DNA from: Bacteroidota bacterium
GTDB lineage: Bacteria > Bacteroidota > Bacteroidia > Flavobacteriales > Weeksellaceae
Assembly: GCA_018902795.1 (NCBI GenBank)
Contig: JAHIQD010000010.1
Span: 24,023-88,022 of the forward strand
DNA: 64,000 nucleotides
Direction: 5' to 3'
Position numbers and translations under genes: made by a program
Notes under the pieces: model-generated
What the model was told of the DNA's origin: nothing
Seen by the model: only the letters and a program-made list of their open reading frames with translations
Databases searched by the model: none
Shown here: positions 53,301-62,023 of the stretch, one piece after another
Position numbering within the stretch: position 1 is the stretch's first letter
Layout: every line of letters begins with the position of its first letter

Positions 53301-54260
53301 CTAGAAATCCACCGTAACTCCTGCGACCCGATTACCGTAAAAGTAGGAAGACGATATATTGAAGCTATATTTTCTCTCGTGGGATGCACCGGCACTGTTT
53401 GTTTTACTCACTGCATTCTTTGCAATATTTTTTCCGATTAGATAACCGAGAAGAATAGCAACCGGATAGTCGGAAGCCCAGTGCACACCGCTTTGCACCA
53501 TTTCAAAACTCATTAATCCCATCAGCGTAATTCCCAGTGGCTTAATCCATCTTTTTTCAGGATAATTCTCTGCAAGAATGACCCACGCAGCAACTCCCGT
53601 AGTTAAATGTCCAGAAGGCATTGCATCATAAGCAGAGGTGTTTCTCTGATAGGTCGAAAAAGAAGGAAGAAATTGCCATAAGCTATGTTCTCTTCCGTTA
53701 GCTGTGGTTATGAAGGGACTTTCTCTGCCGGTAATTCTTTTTAATGACTGTGCAACAATACCCGACATCAGAATACTCTGCATTAGTTGCATTGATGTAC
53801 TTATTGCCCGGTAATCATTTTTGATCAACCCATAAGTGCCCAAACCGCTTCCGATGAGAATAAAAGTAGTTCCGTTGCCCATAAAATAAAGGAATGAACC
53901 ATTGTCACCTGGGATTATTTTTAAGGGTCCCAAATTATGGTAAGTATGGTCTTCGTTGAAACCGACATTTTCGCCCATTCTTCTGCCGTGCTTTAAAAGT
54001 ACCGGATCTGCAGGAATCAATGCTGCCGTAAGCCCCAGAGAAGCCAGTGAATACAGATAATACTTTTGCGATACCGCATCAGTAGCCATACCGGCAATGT
54101 TTTTGGGGATTTTGCGGTAAATATCTGCAATTCTCGGCTGCTCGTATTTCAAAGACATGTCAGGACAGATTTGAAATTCCTGAGTTCTTATCTCTGCCGA
54201 ATCATGATGTTGTGAAAAAAGGAACAATGGAAACACAAGAAACGGTAAAATCTTTTTCAT
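53301..54260 (-). CDS. PAP2-family phosphatase (first of two)
   Basis: From the ATG at 54260 the protein (about 319 residues) has a signal peptide (MKKILPFLVFPLFLFSQ) and several hydrophobic segments. The phosphatase signature is present: KRITGRESPF, DAMPSGHLTTGVAAW and SGVHWASDYPVAILLGYLIG, with the three acid-phosphatase motifs. It would remove phosphate from lipids such as phosphatidic acid, undecaprenyl-PP or lipid A on the outer face. The stop codon of the second PAP2 gene is 1 base upstream of this ATG, so both are one operon. Confidence 0.87.
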   Translation of the reverse strand: MKKILPFLVFPLFLFSQHHDSAEIRTQEFQICPDMSLKYEQPRIADIYRKIPKNIAGMATDAVSQKYYLYSLASLGLTAALIPADPVLLKHGRRMGENVGFNEDHTYHNLGPLKIIPGDNGSFLYFMGNGTTFILIGSGLGTYGLIKNDYRAISTSMQLMQSILMSGIVAQSLKRITGRESPFITTANGREHSLWQFLPSFSTYQRNTSAYDAMPSGHLTTGVAAWVILAENYPEKRWIKPLGITLMGLMSFEMVQSGVHWASDYPVAILLGYLIGKNIAKNAVSKTNSAGASHERKYSFNISSSYFYGNRVAGVTVDF

Positions 54261-54261
54261 C

Positions 54262-54957
54262 TCAGTAAATCGTTCCATTGAACGGATCAGCTGTAACAGG
54301 TGTTTTATTCCATTTGTACTGATGGGTCCAGTATGCGAGTTTCATTGAGAGTATTCCCAGCCCCGCACCGAAAAGCACATCCGAAATATAATGTTTATTA
54401 TTGGCCATTCTCATGATTCCAACGCCTGTTGCAACTCCATAAGAAGCATAAGGCACCCACTTGTGCTCGTCACCATACTCGATCGCGAGAATAGTAGCAC
54501 CGGCAAAAGCATTCGCTGTATGACCAGAAGGAAACGAATATGCAGTGCCATCGGGCCGGGTGTCATTTACTGCTTTTTTCAGGATGTATACCAGCCCCAG
54601 ATTAATGATCTGTCCTTTCATTAAAATAGCCGTCCGGTTCTGCCAGTCTGTCCTCGGCTTCATTCCCAACCATTCGAAACTGTATAAACCAATGAAAGGG
54701 GCAAACTGTGCATAATCATCGATATGATTGGTGAAACCCAAAAGATGTTTGTTCCGTTCTTTCGCAATACTATTTTTAAAAGAATTGGGTTTATTACCGT
54801 CGAGTATAACACCGGCCACCATAAGACCCGCCGGAATATACATTTTCTGATATTTAAACGTAAGCCTTCTGTTTTCAATTTTAACAGTATCCTGCTGCTG
54901 GGCAGTACTTAGAAAAAAGAAAATAAAGATCATTAAAAGGGAAAAATACTTCTTCAT
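54262..54957 (-). CDS. PAP2-family phosphatase (second, upstream)
   Basis: The 231-residue protein has a signal-like N-terminus and motif residues K-x6-RP (KKAVNDTRPDGT), SFPSGHTANAFAG and ANNKHYISDVLFGAGLG. All catalytic positions (Lys, Arg, Ser, His, Arg-like, His) are visible, the last arginine being less certain. It has two or three membrane helices. Tandem PAP2 genes can divide work between undecaprenyl-PP recycling and lipid A modification. The substrate is unknown. The -7 box is at 54985-54978. Confidence 0.85.
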   Translation of the reverse strand: MKKYFSLLMIFIFFFLSTAQQQDTVKIENRRLTFKYQKMYIPAGLMVAGVILDGNKPNSFKNSIAKERNKHLLGFTNHIDDYAQFAPFIGLYSFEWLGMKPRTDWQNRTAILMKGQIINLGLVYILKKAVNDTRPDGTAYSFPSGHTANAFAGATILAIEYGDEHKWVPYASYGVATGVGIMRMANNKHYISDVLFGAGLGILSMKLAYWTHQYKWNKTPVTADPFNGTIY

Positions 54958-54977
54958 CAGCTATTAATTGTTTAAAA

Positions 54978-54985
54978 CAAAACTA
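54978..54985 (-). promoter_or_regulatory. -7 promoter element of the tandem PAP2 operon
   Basis: TAGTTTTG on the minus strand lies 20 bases before the ATG at 54957. Confidence 0.55.
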
Positions 54986-55123
54986 AGAAAATGAATTCAA
55001 CCATACGTTAAATACTATTAAAATTATATTAAAATCACTTTTTAATAAATAAATTTACATATAAAATAATTCACGGCTGTTGATTTATTATCCTACATCA
55101 ATGCCAGTGCTTTCGGTACGAAG

Positions 55124-55131
55124 TATCTTTG
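55124..55131 (+). promoter_or_regulatory. -7 promoter element of the YceI gene
   Basis: TATCTTTG lies about 40 bases before the ATG at 55172. Confidence 0.6.
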
Positions 55132-55171
55132 CAGTAAGAAATTTAAATAGTAACCAATAAAATAAAATATT

Positions 55172-55681
55172 ATGTCAACAAAATGGAATTTAGACCCAAC
55201 CCACAGTGAAATTACTTTTAGAGTAAGACACATGATGATTTCTAATGTAAAAGGCGAGTTCAGAGCTTTCAATGCAGAACTGGAATCGGATGACGACACT
55301 TTTAAAAACGCAAAGGTAAAAGCCACGATTCAGACCGATTCAGTTGATACAAACAATGCCGACAGAGATACCCACCTTAAAAGTGAAGAATTTTTCAACG
55401 CTGCTGCTCATCCGCAGATTACTTTCGAAACAGATTCTTTAAATGATGAAATTACCGGAAACTTAACTTTGAACGGAGTTACAAAACCTGTAAAACTGGA
55501 TGTAGATTTCGGCGGAATTAATGTAGATCCTTGGGGAAATACAAAAGCAGGTTTCTCTTTTGAAGGAAAAATCAACAGAAAAGATTTCGGACTGAACTGG
55601 AATGCTGCGCTCGAAGCAGGCGGTGTGATGGTTTCTGACGAGGTGAAAATTGCAGGTGAACTGCAGTTTGTAAAAGCATAA
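55172..55681 (+). CDS. YceI-family lipid-binding protein
   Basis: The 169-residue protein starts KWNLDPTHSEITFRVRHMMISNVKGEFRAFNAELESD, followed by LKSEEFFNAAAHPQITFETDSL and KIAGELQFVK at the end. This is the YceI lipocalin-like barrel that binds polyprenoids or other amphipathic molecules. No signal peptide is present, so unlike E. coli YceI it appears cytoplasmic. It is a single gene, with a hairpin terminator at 55703-55746. Confidence 0.9.
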   Translation: MSTKWNLDPTHSEITFRVRHMMISNVKGEFRAFNAELESDDDTFKNAKVKATIQTDSVDTNNADRDTHLKSEEFFNAAAHPQITFETDSLNDEITGNLTLNGVTKPVKLDVDFGGINVDPWGNTKAGFSFEGKINRKDFGLNWNAALEAGGVMVSDEVKIAGELQFVKA

Positions 55682-55702
55682 ATAATTTCATAGTTTATTT
55701 TT

Positions 55703-55746
55703 TCAAAGTTCGCCCGGAATCATCTGAGGTGAACTTTGATTTTTTT
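55703..55746 (+). terminator. Terminator of the YceI gene
   Basis: TCAAAGTTC (55703-55711) pairs with GAACTTTGA (55731-55739), followed by a T-run. CC/GG and one G-T pair may extend the stem inward. Confidence 0.7.
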
Positions 55747-55760
55747 AAAGCTTAATCAAA

Positions 55761-56588
55761 ATGAATTTAAACGATTTAACCAACATTTCAAGCCACTTTC
55801 AGAATACTGAAAAAATGCCGGTTCTTTTTCTTGGACATGGTTCCCCAATGAACGCCATTGAGGAAAACCAGTTTGTGCAGGGTTTTCGAAATATATCAAA
55901 GGAAATCCCGAAACCCAATGCCATTCTCTGTATTTCGGCACACTGGTTTACGGACGGAACTTTTGTGACCGCAATGGAAATGCCGAAAACCATTCATGAT
56001 TTTTATGGTTTCCCCAAAGAGCTTTTCGATGTACAATATCCTGCAAAAGGAAGCCCCGAACTCGCTAAAGAAACAGCGGAACTTTTGCTGCCAACTGTGG
56101 TGGAAGAAGACCACAACTGGGGACTTGATCACGGTGCGTGGAGCGTCATCAAACATCTTTATCCGAATGCAGAAATCCCTGTGATTCAGTTAAGCATCGA
56201 TTATACGAAGCCGCCTCAATATCATTTTGAGCTGGCAAAAAACCTGCAGAAATTAAGAGAAAAAGGTATTCTGATTATCGGCAGCGGAAACATCGTACAT
56301 AATTTGCGCATGGTGGATTTCAGAAATATCAATACCATCGGTTACGGCTACGACTGGGCGCATGAAGCACGCGAAAAGACCAACAACTGGCTTCTTGACG
56401 GTAATTTCCAGAATGTAATTGATTACCAGAAGCAGGGAACATTCATGCAGGCCGCAGTGCCGACACCGGATCATTATCTGCCCCTGATCTACTCTTTAAG
56501 TTTAAAGGAAAAAAGTGAAAATCTTTCCCTTTTCAATGACGAACTGATCGCCGGAAGTCTCAGCATGACGAGTGTAAGGATAGGTTAA
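55761..56588 (+). CDS. ygiD: 4,5-DOPA dioxygenase extradiol-like protein
   Basis: The protein (275 residues) has the LigB/YgiD fold: VLFLGHGSPMNAIEENQF (first His), ILCISAHWFTDGTFVTA (second His), LDHGAWSV (third) and IIGSGNIVHNLRMV. YgiD-type enzymes open DOPA or related catechols by ring cleavage at a Zn or Fe site. The physiological substrate in this bacterium is unknown. It is monocistronic, with a bidirectional terminator at 56616-56645. Confidence 0.9.
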   Translation: MNLNDLTNISSHFQNTEKMPVLFLGHGSPMNAIEENQFVQGFRNISKEIPKPNAILCISAHWFTDGTFVTAMEMPKTIHDFYGFPKELFDVQYPAKGSPELAKETAELLLPTVVEEDHNWGLDHGAWSVIKHLYPNAEIPVIQLSIDYTKPPQYHFELAKNLQKLREKGILIIGSGNIVHNLRMVDFRNINTIGYGYDWAHEAREKTNNWLLDGNFQNVIDYQKQGTFMQAAVPTPDHYLPLIYSLSLKEKSENLSLFNDELIAGSLSMTSVRIG

Positions 56589-56615
56589 TGCTGATCTTAA
56601 AAATCAGAAAAAATA

Positions 56616-56645
56616 AAAAGATTCAGCATTTACACTGAATCTTTT
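56616..56645. terminator. Bidirectional terminator between ygiD and the secreted protein gene
   Basis: AAAAGATTCAG (56616-56626) pairs with CTGAATCTTTT (56635-56645), with A- and T-rich flanks on both sides. Confidence 0.85.
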
Positions 56646-56652
56646 TTTGTTC

Positions 56653-57249
56653 TTAAAAATATTTCCAGAAATATGGATCATAAGTTTTCGTAAAAACCCT
56701 GGTGCATTTCCCCGAAGTGATTTTTGCTGTTACCGTCTGTATTCCGTTCTCTTTGGAGTAACTGAATTTCGGTACCTTTTCCACTGAAGTTTTCAGGTCG
56801 CCATTTTCATAAGCCGCGGTCCATTCGAACTTATAGCTGTTTTCTGTGTTGCTGTGTGAAAAAATTACCGTTCCGTCCGATGATTTCTGGTCCACGTAAC
56901 TGAAAAAATCAATGTCACAATCGGGATTTTTAAGTGAATGGTCAGCAATTACATCGATGATTTTGTTACACTGAACCAAACCTTTAGCAGTTTGCATCGA
57001 TACCGTCAAAATACTTCTGCCTACAGAACTAGCTTTGACTTTCACCGAACTGCGTTTTATTTCTCCCACAAATTCAATACTCCGTCCCGAATTTTCCCAA
57101 AGATAACAATCGGCACACTGCGCCGAGTTATTTTCCACATTATAAGTTCCTTCTTCAGTAACTTTAACAATAGCGTTTCCACTGATATAGCACTGCCCGA
57201 AGGTCATGCTGAAACTCAGAAATAAGAGTAAGAAGATATTTTTTTTCAT
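56653..57249 (-). CDS. Secreted Ig/PKD-like protein of unknown function
   Basis: The 198-residue protein has a signal peptide (MKKNIFLLLFLSFSMTFGQ). The mature part is beta-rich, with C-Y-I-S-G-N at the start, CADCYLWENSGRSIEF (a tight Cys-x-x-Cys), a repeat of strands typical of bacterial Ig-like or PKD domains, and IVFSHSNTENSYKFEWTAAYENGD. It has no T9SS or lipoprotein signal. I do not recognise the family. Confidence 0.72.
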   Translation of the reverse strand: MKKNIFLLLFLSFSMTFGQCYISGNAIVKVTEEGTYNVENNSAQCADCYLWENSGRSIEFVGEIKRSSVKVKASSVGRSILTVSMQTAKGLVQCNKIIDVIADHSLKNPDCDIDFFSYVDQKSSDGTVIFSHSNTENSYKFEWTAAYENGDLKTSVEKVPKFSYSKENGIQTVTAKITSGKCTRVFTKTYDPYFWKYF

Positions 57250-57269
57250 GACTTGTGTTATTTTTATTT

Positions 57270-58898
57270 TTACACCTGAATTATTCCCAAATTAAATTTT
57301 TCGGTAATCGGAGCATGGTCAGCAGCTTCAATTCCCATGGAAATCCAGGTTCTTGTATCGATGGGATTAATGATAGCATCCGTCCACAACCTTGCTGCTG
57401 CGTAAGTAGGTTCAGTTTGTTTCTGGTATCTTTTCGAAATCGTATCGAGGATTTCCTGATGTTCTTCTTCGGTAATTTCCTTTCCCTGTTTTTTTAAAGT
57501 AGATTCCTGGATCTGTGCCAAAACTTTTGCAGCCTGACTTCCTCCCATCACAGCCAGCTCACTCCACGGCCATGCAACAATTAATCTTGGATCGTAGGCT
57601 TTTCCGCACATCGCATAATTTCCGGCGCCATAAGAATTTCCTGTGATCACGGTAAATTTTGGAACCACAGAATTAGCCACTGCATTCACCATTTTCGCAC
57701 CGTCTTTAATGATTCCGCCGTGTTCTGATTTGGAACCGACCATAAATCCTGTCACGTCCTGAAGGAAAATCAATGGAATTTTTCTTTGGTTACAGTTGGC
57801 AATAAAACGGGTCGCCTTATCTGCAGAGTCGGAATAAATAACCCCGCCAAACTGCATTTCGCCTTTTCCGCTTTTTACTAATTTTCTCTGGTTGGCAACA
57901 ATTCCAACGCTCCATCCGTCAATTCTTGCAGTCGCACAAATGATGGTTTTTCCGTAATCGGGTTTATATTCTTCGTATTCAGAATTGTCCACCAGACATT
58001 TAATGATGTTAAAAGTATCATACTGATCAGCTCTGGAAGCCGGCATATGTCCGAAAATGTTCCCGATACTTTCTTTAGGCGGAAAACTTTCAATACGGTC
58101 GAAACCTGCTTTATCGTAACTCCCAATTGATTTCATGATGTTTTTAATTCGATCCAAAGCATCTTTGTCATCCTTTGCTTTGTAATCCGTCACTCCGGAA
58201 ATCTCGCAGTGGGTGGTTGCGCCCCCCAAAGTTTCGTTATCAATATTTTCTCCGATAGCAGCTTTTACCAGATAACTTCCTGCTAAAAATATAGATCCTG
58301 TTTTATCTACAATCATTGCTTCATCACTCATAATCGGGAGATAAGCGCCGCCTGCCACGCAGCTTCCCATCACCGCAGAAATCTGTAGGATTCCCATTGA
58401 ACTCATTTTGGCATTATTCCGGAAAATCCTGCCGAAGTGTTCTTTGTCAGGGAAAATTTCGTCCTGCATCGGCAGATAAACACCGGCAGAATCAACGAGG
58501 TAAATAATGGGCAATTTATTTTCAATGGAAATTTCCTGAGCTCTGAGATTTTTCTTCGCAGTGACTGGAAACCACGCTCCGGCTTTTACTGAAGCGTCAT
58601 TTGCCACCACCAGACACTGTTTCCCTGAAACGTACCCCATCACCACCACCACTCCGCCACTGGGGCAGCCGCCATGTTCCTCATACATTTCATATCCGGC
58701 AAAACCACCGATTTCAATGGAATCTCTGTTTTTGTCCAGAAGATATTCTACTCTTTCGCGGGCAGTTAATTTACCTTCATCGCGCTGTTTCTGAAGTCGT
58801 TTTTCACCGCCTCCTTTTTTTACTTCGGCAAATAAGCGGTTAATTTCTGCCAGTTTTAATTTATTTTGATCTTCTCTTTTATTAAATTCTAAATCCAT
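57270..58898 (-). CDS. Acyl-CoA carboxylase carboxyltransferase (beta) subunit
   Basis: The 542-residue protein belongs to the propionyl-/methylcrotonyl-CoA carboxylase beta family. It has KKGGGEKRLQKQRDEGKLTARERVEYLLDK, an oxyanion-hole-like GSCVAGGAYLPIMSDEA, GGATTHCEISGVTDY and, in the second half, GAGNYAMCGKAYDPRLIVAWPWSELAVMGG. The ending (EKFNLGIIQV) and length fit the methylcrotonyl-type group better than the propionyl type, but specificity cannot be set by reading. No biotin subunit gene (alpha) lies nearby. A weak -7-like sequence (TATCTTTA) lies about 25 bases upstream. Confidence 0.9.
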   Translation of the reverse strand: MDLEFNKREDQNKLKLAEINRLFAEVKKGGGEKRLQKQRDEGKLTARERVEYLLDKNRDSIEIGGFAGYEMYEEHGGCPSGGVVVVMGYVSGKQCLVVANDASVKAGAWFPVTAKKNLRAQEISIENKLPIIYLVDSAGVYLPMQDEIFPDKEHFGRIFRNNAKMSSMGILQISAVMGSCVAGGAYLPIMSDEAMIVDKTGSIFLAGSYLVKAAIGENIDNETLGGATTHCEISGVTDYKAKDDKDALDRIKNIMKSIGSYDKAGFDRIESFPPKESIGNIFGHMPASRADQYDTFNIIKCLVDNSEYEEYKPDYGKTIICATARIDGWSVGIVANQRKLVKSGKGEMQFGGVIYSDSADKATRFIANCNQRKIPLIFLQDVTGFMVGSKSEHGGIIKDGAKMVNAVANSVVPKFTVITGNSYGAGNYAMCGKAYDPRLIVAWPWSELAVMGGSQAAKVLAQIQESTLKKQGKEITEEEHQEILDTISKRYQKQTEPTYAAARLWTDAIINPIDTRTWISMGIEAADHAPITEKFNLGIIQV

Positions 58899-59138
58899 GT
58901 GTTTAAAAAAATTTCCCTAAAGATAAGATATTTAATTGTAACTCCTTTGCTGGCGAAGCTTTGCAGTAATTATTTGAATGACAGAAAATTAATTATAAAA
59001 TTTTAACAGCTAATATATCCGGCTGCCAAAATATTTTTTCGGTTTTTACGTTAAAGAAAACAGAATCCTAAAATAGTTTCTTGAATTTTTAAAAATTCGG
59101 TTCCTAGTTTATTTTTTTAATAGTTTATTATTTGAAGG

Positions 59139-59171
59139 CCCCAAAAGTTGAAAAGATTTTTGGGGTTTTTT
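59139..59171 (+). terminator. Orphan terminator, plus strand
   Basis: CCCCAAAA (59139-59146) pairs with TTTTGGGG (59158-59165), followed by six T. No annotated gene ends upstream on the plus strand, so it might end a small RNA. Confidence 0.65.
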
Positions 59172-59219
59172 GTTTGAAATCATTTGCAATATTAGCTCCG
59201 CATTTTCAAAAGGGATTTG

Positions 59220-59227
59220 TAGATTTG
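59220..59227 (+). promoter_or_regulatory. -7 promoter element of the DMT permease-porV2 operon
   Basis: TAGATTTG lies 24 bases before the GTG start at 59252. Confidence 0.55.
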
Positions 59228-59251
59228 CAAGAACTAAAAATATAAAAAACT

Positions 59252-60145
59252 GTGTTCAAAAATTCCTCACTTTTCAGGTTACATCTTATCGTTTTTTTGT
59301 GGGGTTTTACTGCCATTTTAGGAAAACTCATTCATGCAAATGCACAGGTGCTGGTTTTTTACCGGATGCTTTTTGCGGCATTTTTTCTATTTATTTTTAT
59401 CCGGTTTTTTAAACGGGAGAGTTTAAAAATTTCGAAAAAACTTTTGATACAACTTTCGGTAATTGGCGGTTTTATGGCCTTTCACTGGCTGTTTTTTTTC
59501 TACTCAATCAAAGTTTCCAATGTTTCGATCGCGCTGAGCTGCCTTTCTCTTTCCACTTTATTTGCTTCGATTCTGGAACCTATCATTTTTAAAAGGAAAA
59601 TTGATATTTCGGAAGTGATCATGGGAATTGTTATCGTGCTTTGTATGGGAATGATCTTCAAGACTGAATTTCATTACAAGGAAGGAATCTTTTTTGGAAT
59701 TCTTACAGCGCTTTTCGGAACCATATTTTCAGTTTTCAACGGAAAGATTTACGGCAAAACCAGTTCAGGAAATATAATATTTTACGAAATTTTCTCAGGT
59801 TTCCTTATTTTAAGTGTTTTTTATCTGCTGACCGGCCAAATTTCACATCTTAATGAAATAAGTTACCGCGATTTAGCGTTAATCTTATTATTAGCAAGTG
59901 TTTTTACCGCATTCCCAATGTTGGAATCGATAAAACTGATGAAATATATCTCCCCGTTCACCTTAATTTTAACCATTAATTTGGAGCCGGTTTATGGGAT
60001 TATCCTTGCTTTTTTTATCTTTGGAGAATCTGAGCAGATGAGCCCGGTGTTTTACGGAGCTTCATTATTAATGATTCTCGCCATTGTGGCCAATGGAATC
60101 ATTAAAGCCAGAAAAAACACAGACCAAAAAAAAGTTGAAATTTGA
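59252..60145 (+). CDS. EamA/DMT-family permease (second)
   Basis: This 297-residue inner-membrane protein (GTG start) has about ten hydrophobic segments. The start FKNSSLFRLHLIVFLWGFTAILGKLIHANAQVLVFYRMLF is typical of EamA transporters, with a second repeat GIILAFFIFGESEQMSPVFYGASLLMILAIVANG. The substrate is unknown. The GTG is accepted because of the promoter 24 bases upstream and the sequence match. Its stop overlaps the start of the next gene by one base (TGATG). Confidence 0.86.
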   Translation: MFKNSSLFRLHLIVFLWGFTAILGKLIHANAQVLVFYRMLFAAFFLFIFIRFFKRESLKISKKLLIQLSVIGGFMAFHWLFFFYSIKVSNVSIALSCLSLSTLFASILEPIIFKRKIDISEVIMGIVIVLCMGMIFKTEFHYKEGIFFGILTALFGTIFSVFNGKIYGKTSSGNIIFYEIFSGFLILSVFYLLTGQISHLNEISYRDLALILLLASVFTAFPMLESIKLMKYISPFTLILTINLEPVYGIILAFFIFGESEQMSPVFYGASLLMILAIVANGIIKARKNTDQKKVEI

Positions 60146-61227
60146 TGAAAAAAATATTCCCTGTCCTCCTTATTTTTTCGGTTGTCTTTTTTGATGCGCA
60201 GATCATCAGAAAATATTCCAATGAATTTCTAAATATTGGAGCCGGGGCAAGAGGTCTCGCCATGGGCGGGGCTGTAATCGCCAACCAGAACGATGTGTAT
60301 GCTCCGATGTGGAATCCGGCAGGTTTAATCGGCATCGACAGAGACTGGCAAGGTGCAGCGATGCACGCCGAATACTTCGAATCTATTGCTAAATACGATT
60401 ACATTGCATTTGCAAAACCGCTTGATAATAAAGGCGGCGTTTTTGGGATTTCGGTAGTCCGTCTCGGGGTTGACAATATTCTGAACACTACCCAAATGAT
60501 CGATGCAGAAGGCAACATCGATTATGATAAAATCACCAGTTTTTCCCAGTCAGATTATGCGGCTTTGCTTTCCTACGCATTCCATCCGGGCGGAAATCAA
60601 AAACTTTCTGTAGGGGTGAACGCAAAAATGGTGTACCGTAATGTAGGAAAATTCGCAAGCGGTTATGGATTCGGTTTTGATTTAGGAGTTCTTTACAATA
60701 ATGATACAGGTTGGAATTACGGAGCAATGCTGCGCGATGCCACCACTACGGTGAACTTCTGGACCGTGAATCAAAAGGAACTATCTGCAGTGGTGAACGG
60801 CGAAGAATTTAATCCCGCCCCGAAGGACAGAATGGAGATCACCATGCCGAAACTGAATCTGGGCCTAAGCAAAAATTTTGAAATCAACCGTGATCTGGAA
60901 CTTCTTCCTGAAGCCGGTTTAAATATTGATTTTGCGAAAACTGCGGCTTTAATTTCGACCGATTTTGCGAGTATAACGCCCTACGCAGGTGCCGAACTGA
61001 AATTTCAGGATATGATTTTTGTAAGATTGGGTATTAACAGATTTCAAACGGTAACCGATATTGAAAATTTAAAACGCAAAGTTTCCTTTCAGCCCAGCGG
61101 CGGAATCGGAATCAAATATCAGGGTCTGACGCTTGATTACGCCATTACCAATTCCGGAATCGGCGGGTCTAATTTCTTTTCCAATTTCTTTTCACTCAAG
61201 TTAGATATGGGTGATTTCAGGAACTAA
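60145..61227 (+). CDS. PorV-like outer-membrane protein (PorV2 type)
   Basis: The 360-residue protein (start ATG 60145) has a signal peptide (MKKIFPVLLIFSVVFFDAQ). IIRKYSNEFLNIGAGARGLAMGGAVIANQNDVYAPMWNPAGL is the PorV/PorQ signature of FadL-like barrels. The remainder alternates barrel strands and ends in FFSNFFSLKLDMGDFRN. In T9SS, PorV (LptO) shuttles cargo from the translocon to the attachment complex. This protein is one of the additional PorV-like paralogues, and whether it serves T9SS is an inference. It is coupled to the permease gene. Confidence 0.85.
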   Translation: MKKIFPVLLIFSVVFFDAQIIRKYSNEFLNIGAGARGLAMGGAVIANQNDVYAPMWNPAGLIGIDRDWQGAAMHAEYFESIAKYDYIAFAKPLDNKGGVFGISVVRLGVDNILNTTQMIDAEGNIDYDKITSFSQSDYAALLSYAFHPGGNQKLSVGVNAKMVYRNVGKFASGYGFGFDLGVLYNNDTGWNYGAMLRDATTTVNFWTVNQKELSAVVNGEEFNPAPKDRMEITMPKLNLGLSKNFEINRDLELLPEAGLNIDFAKTAALISTDFASITPYAGAELKFQDMIFVRLGINRFQTVTDIENLKRKVSFQPSGGIGIKYQGLTLDYAITNSGIGGSNFFSNFFSLKLDMGDFRN

Positions 61228-61250
61228 ATATCTTTAAGTAAAATTAAATC

Positions 61251-62018
61251 ATGAAAAAATTTCTACAGCTATCCATACTTTTTCTGTTCGCCTCTTTTTA
61301 CGGACAGAATATTTCAGATTATCGGTACATCTACGTTCCCAGCGAATTTTCGGATGTTAAAGCAAATAAATACGGACTGAATACTTTACTGAACGAGAAA
61401 TTAAAACAGAAAAAATTCATGGTTGTTGCCGGAGATAAAACCCAGTGGCCGGAAGAGGCAAAACAAAATCCTTGCGAAGTTCTTACGGCAGGTCTTCGCG
61501 ATACCAGCAACATGTTCAAGAATAAAGTAGCCATTGATTTCGTGGACTGCAATAATAAAACTGTGGCTACAGTTGAAGGGAAATCAAGCATTAAAGAATT
61601 CGAACCAGGCATGCGTGAGGCACTGGAAATGGCAGCAAAATCAATTGCGGTTTCCAGTCCTGTGAAACAGAATATTGCTGTAAAAACACCAGCAGCGCAA
61701 CATCAGACACAAGCTGTTTCGGTTGAAGAAGCGAGCGTTCACAAACCTGATCCTAAAACTGAAAACAAAGCAGAAATTTTCAGCAACGGAAACTTAATGT
61801 TAAACAGGATCTTCATATCAGACAGCCAGTTTATCCTTGCAAATCCAAACAATTCTACACCGTACGCTATTTTTAAAGCATCTACTAAAAAAGATGTTTA
61901 CAGAGTTCAGCTTCAGGACGGAACGCAAACTTTAGGATATATGGAAGACGGCAAAATTATTATTGAATTACAAAGTGCTGACGGAAGTTTCAGGAAGGAA
62001 ATTTTTGAAGGAAAATAA
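61251..62018 (+). CDS. Secreted protein of unknown function
   Basis: The 255-residue protein has a signal peptide (MKKFLQLSILFLFASFYGQ) and then ISDYRYIYVPSEFSDVKANKYGLNTLLNEKLKQKKF. It has an N-terminal alpha/beta part with CEVLTAGLRDTSNMFKNKVAIDFVDCNN (two cysteines), a Pro/Gln/Thr-rich linker (about 140-185), and a short C-terminal beta domain. It follows the PorV-like gene by 23 bases, so the three genes 59252-62018 may form one operon. I do not recognise a family. Confidence 0.75.
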   Translation: MKKFLQLSILFLFASFYGQNISDYRYIYVPSEFSDVKANKYGLNTLLNEKLKQKKFMVVAGDKTQWPEEAKQNPCEVLTAGLRDTSNMFKNKVAIDFVDCNNKTVATVEGKSSIKEFEPGMREALEMAAKSIAVSSPVKQNIAVKTPAAQHQTQAVSVEEASVHKPDPKTENKAEIFSNGNLMLNRIFISDSQFILANPNNSTPYAIFKASTKKDVYRVQLQDGTQTLGYMEDGKIIIELQSADGSFRKEIFEGK

Positions 62019-62023
62019 TTCAT

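Larger units (their letters stand above)
58899..59251. other. Intergenic region with an orphan terminator and a DMT promoter
   Basis: The 353 AT-rich bases contain a plus-strand hairpin (59139-59171) and the -7 box of the DMT permease (59220-59227). No coding sequence is seen between 58899 and 59138. Confidence 0.6.
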
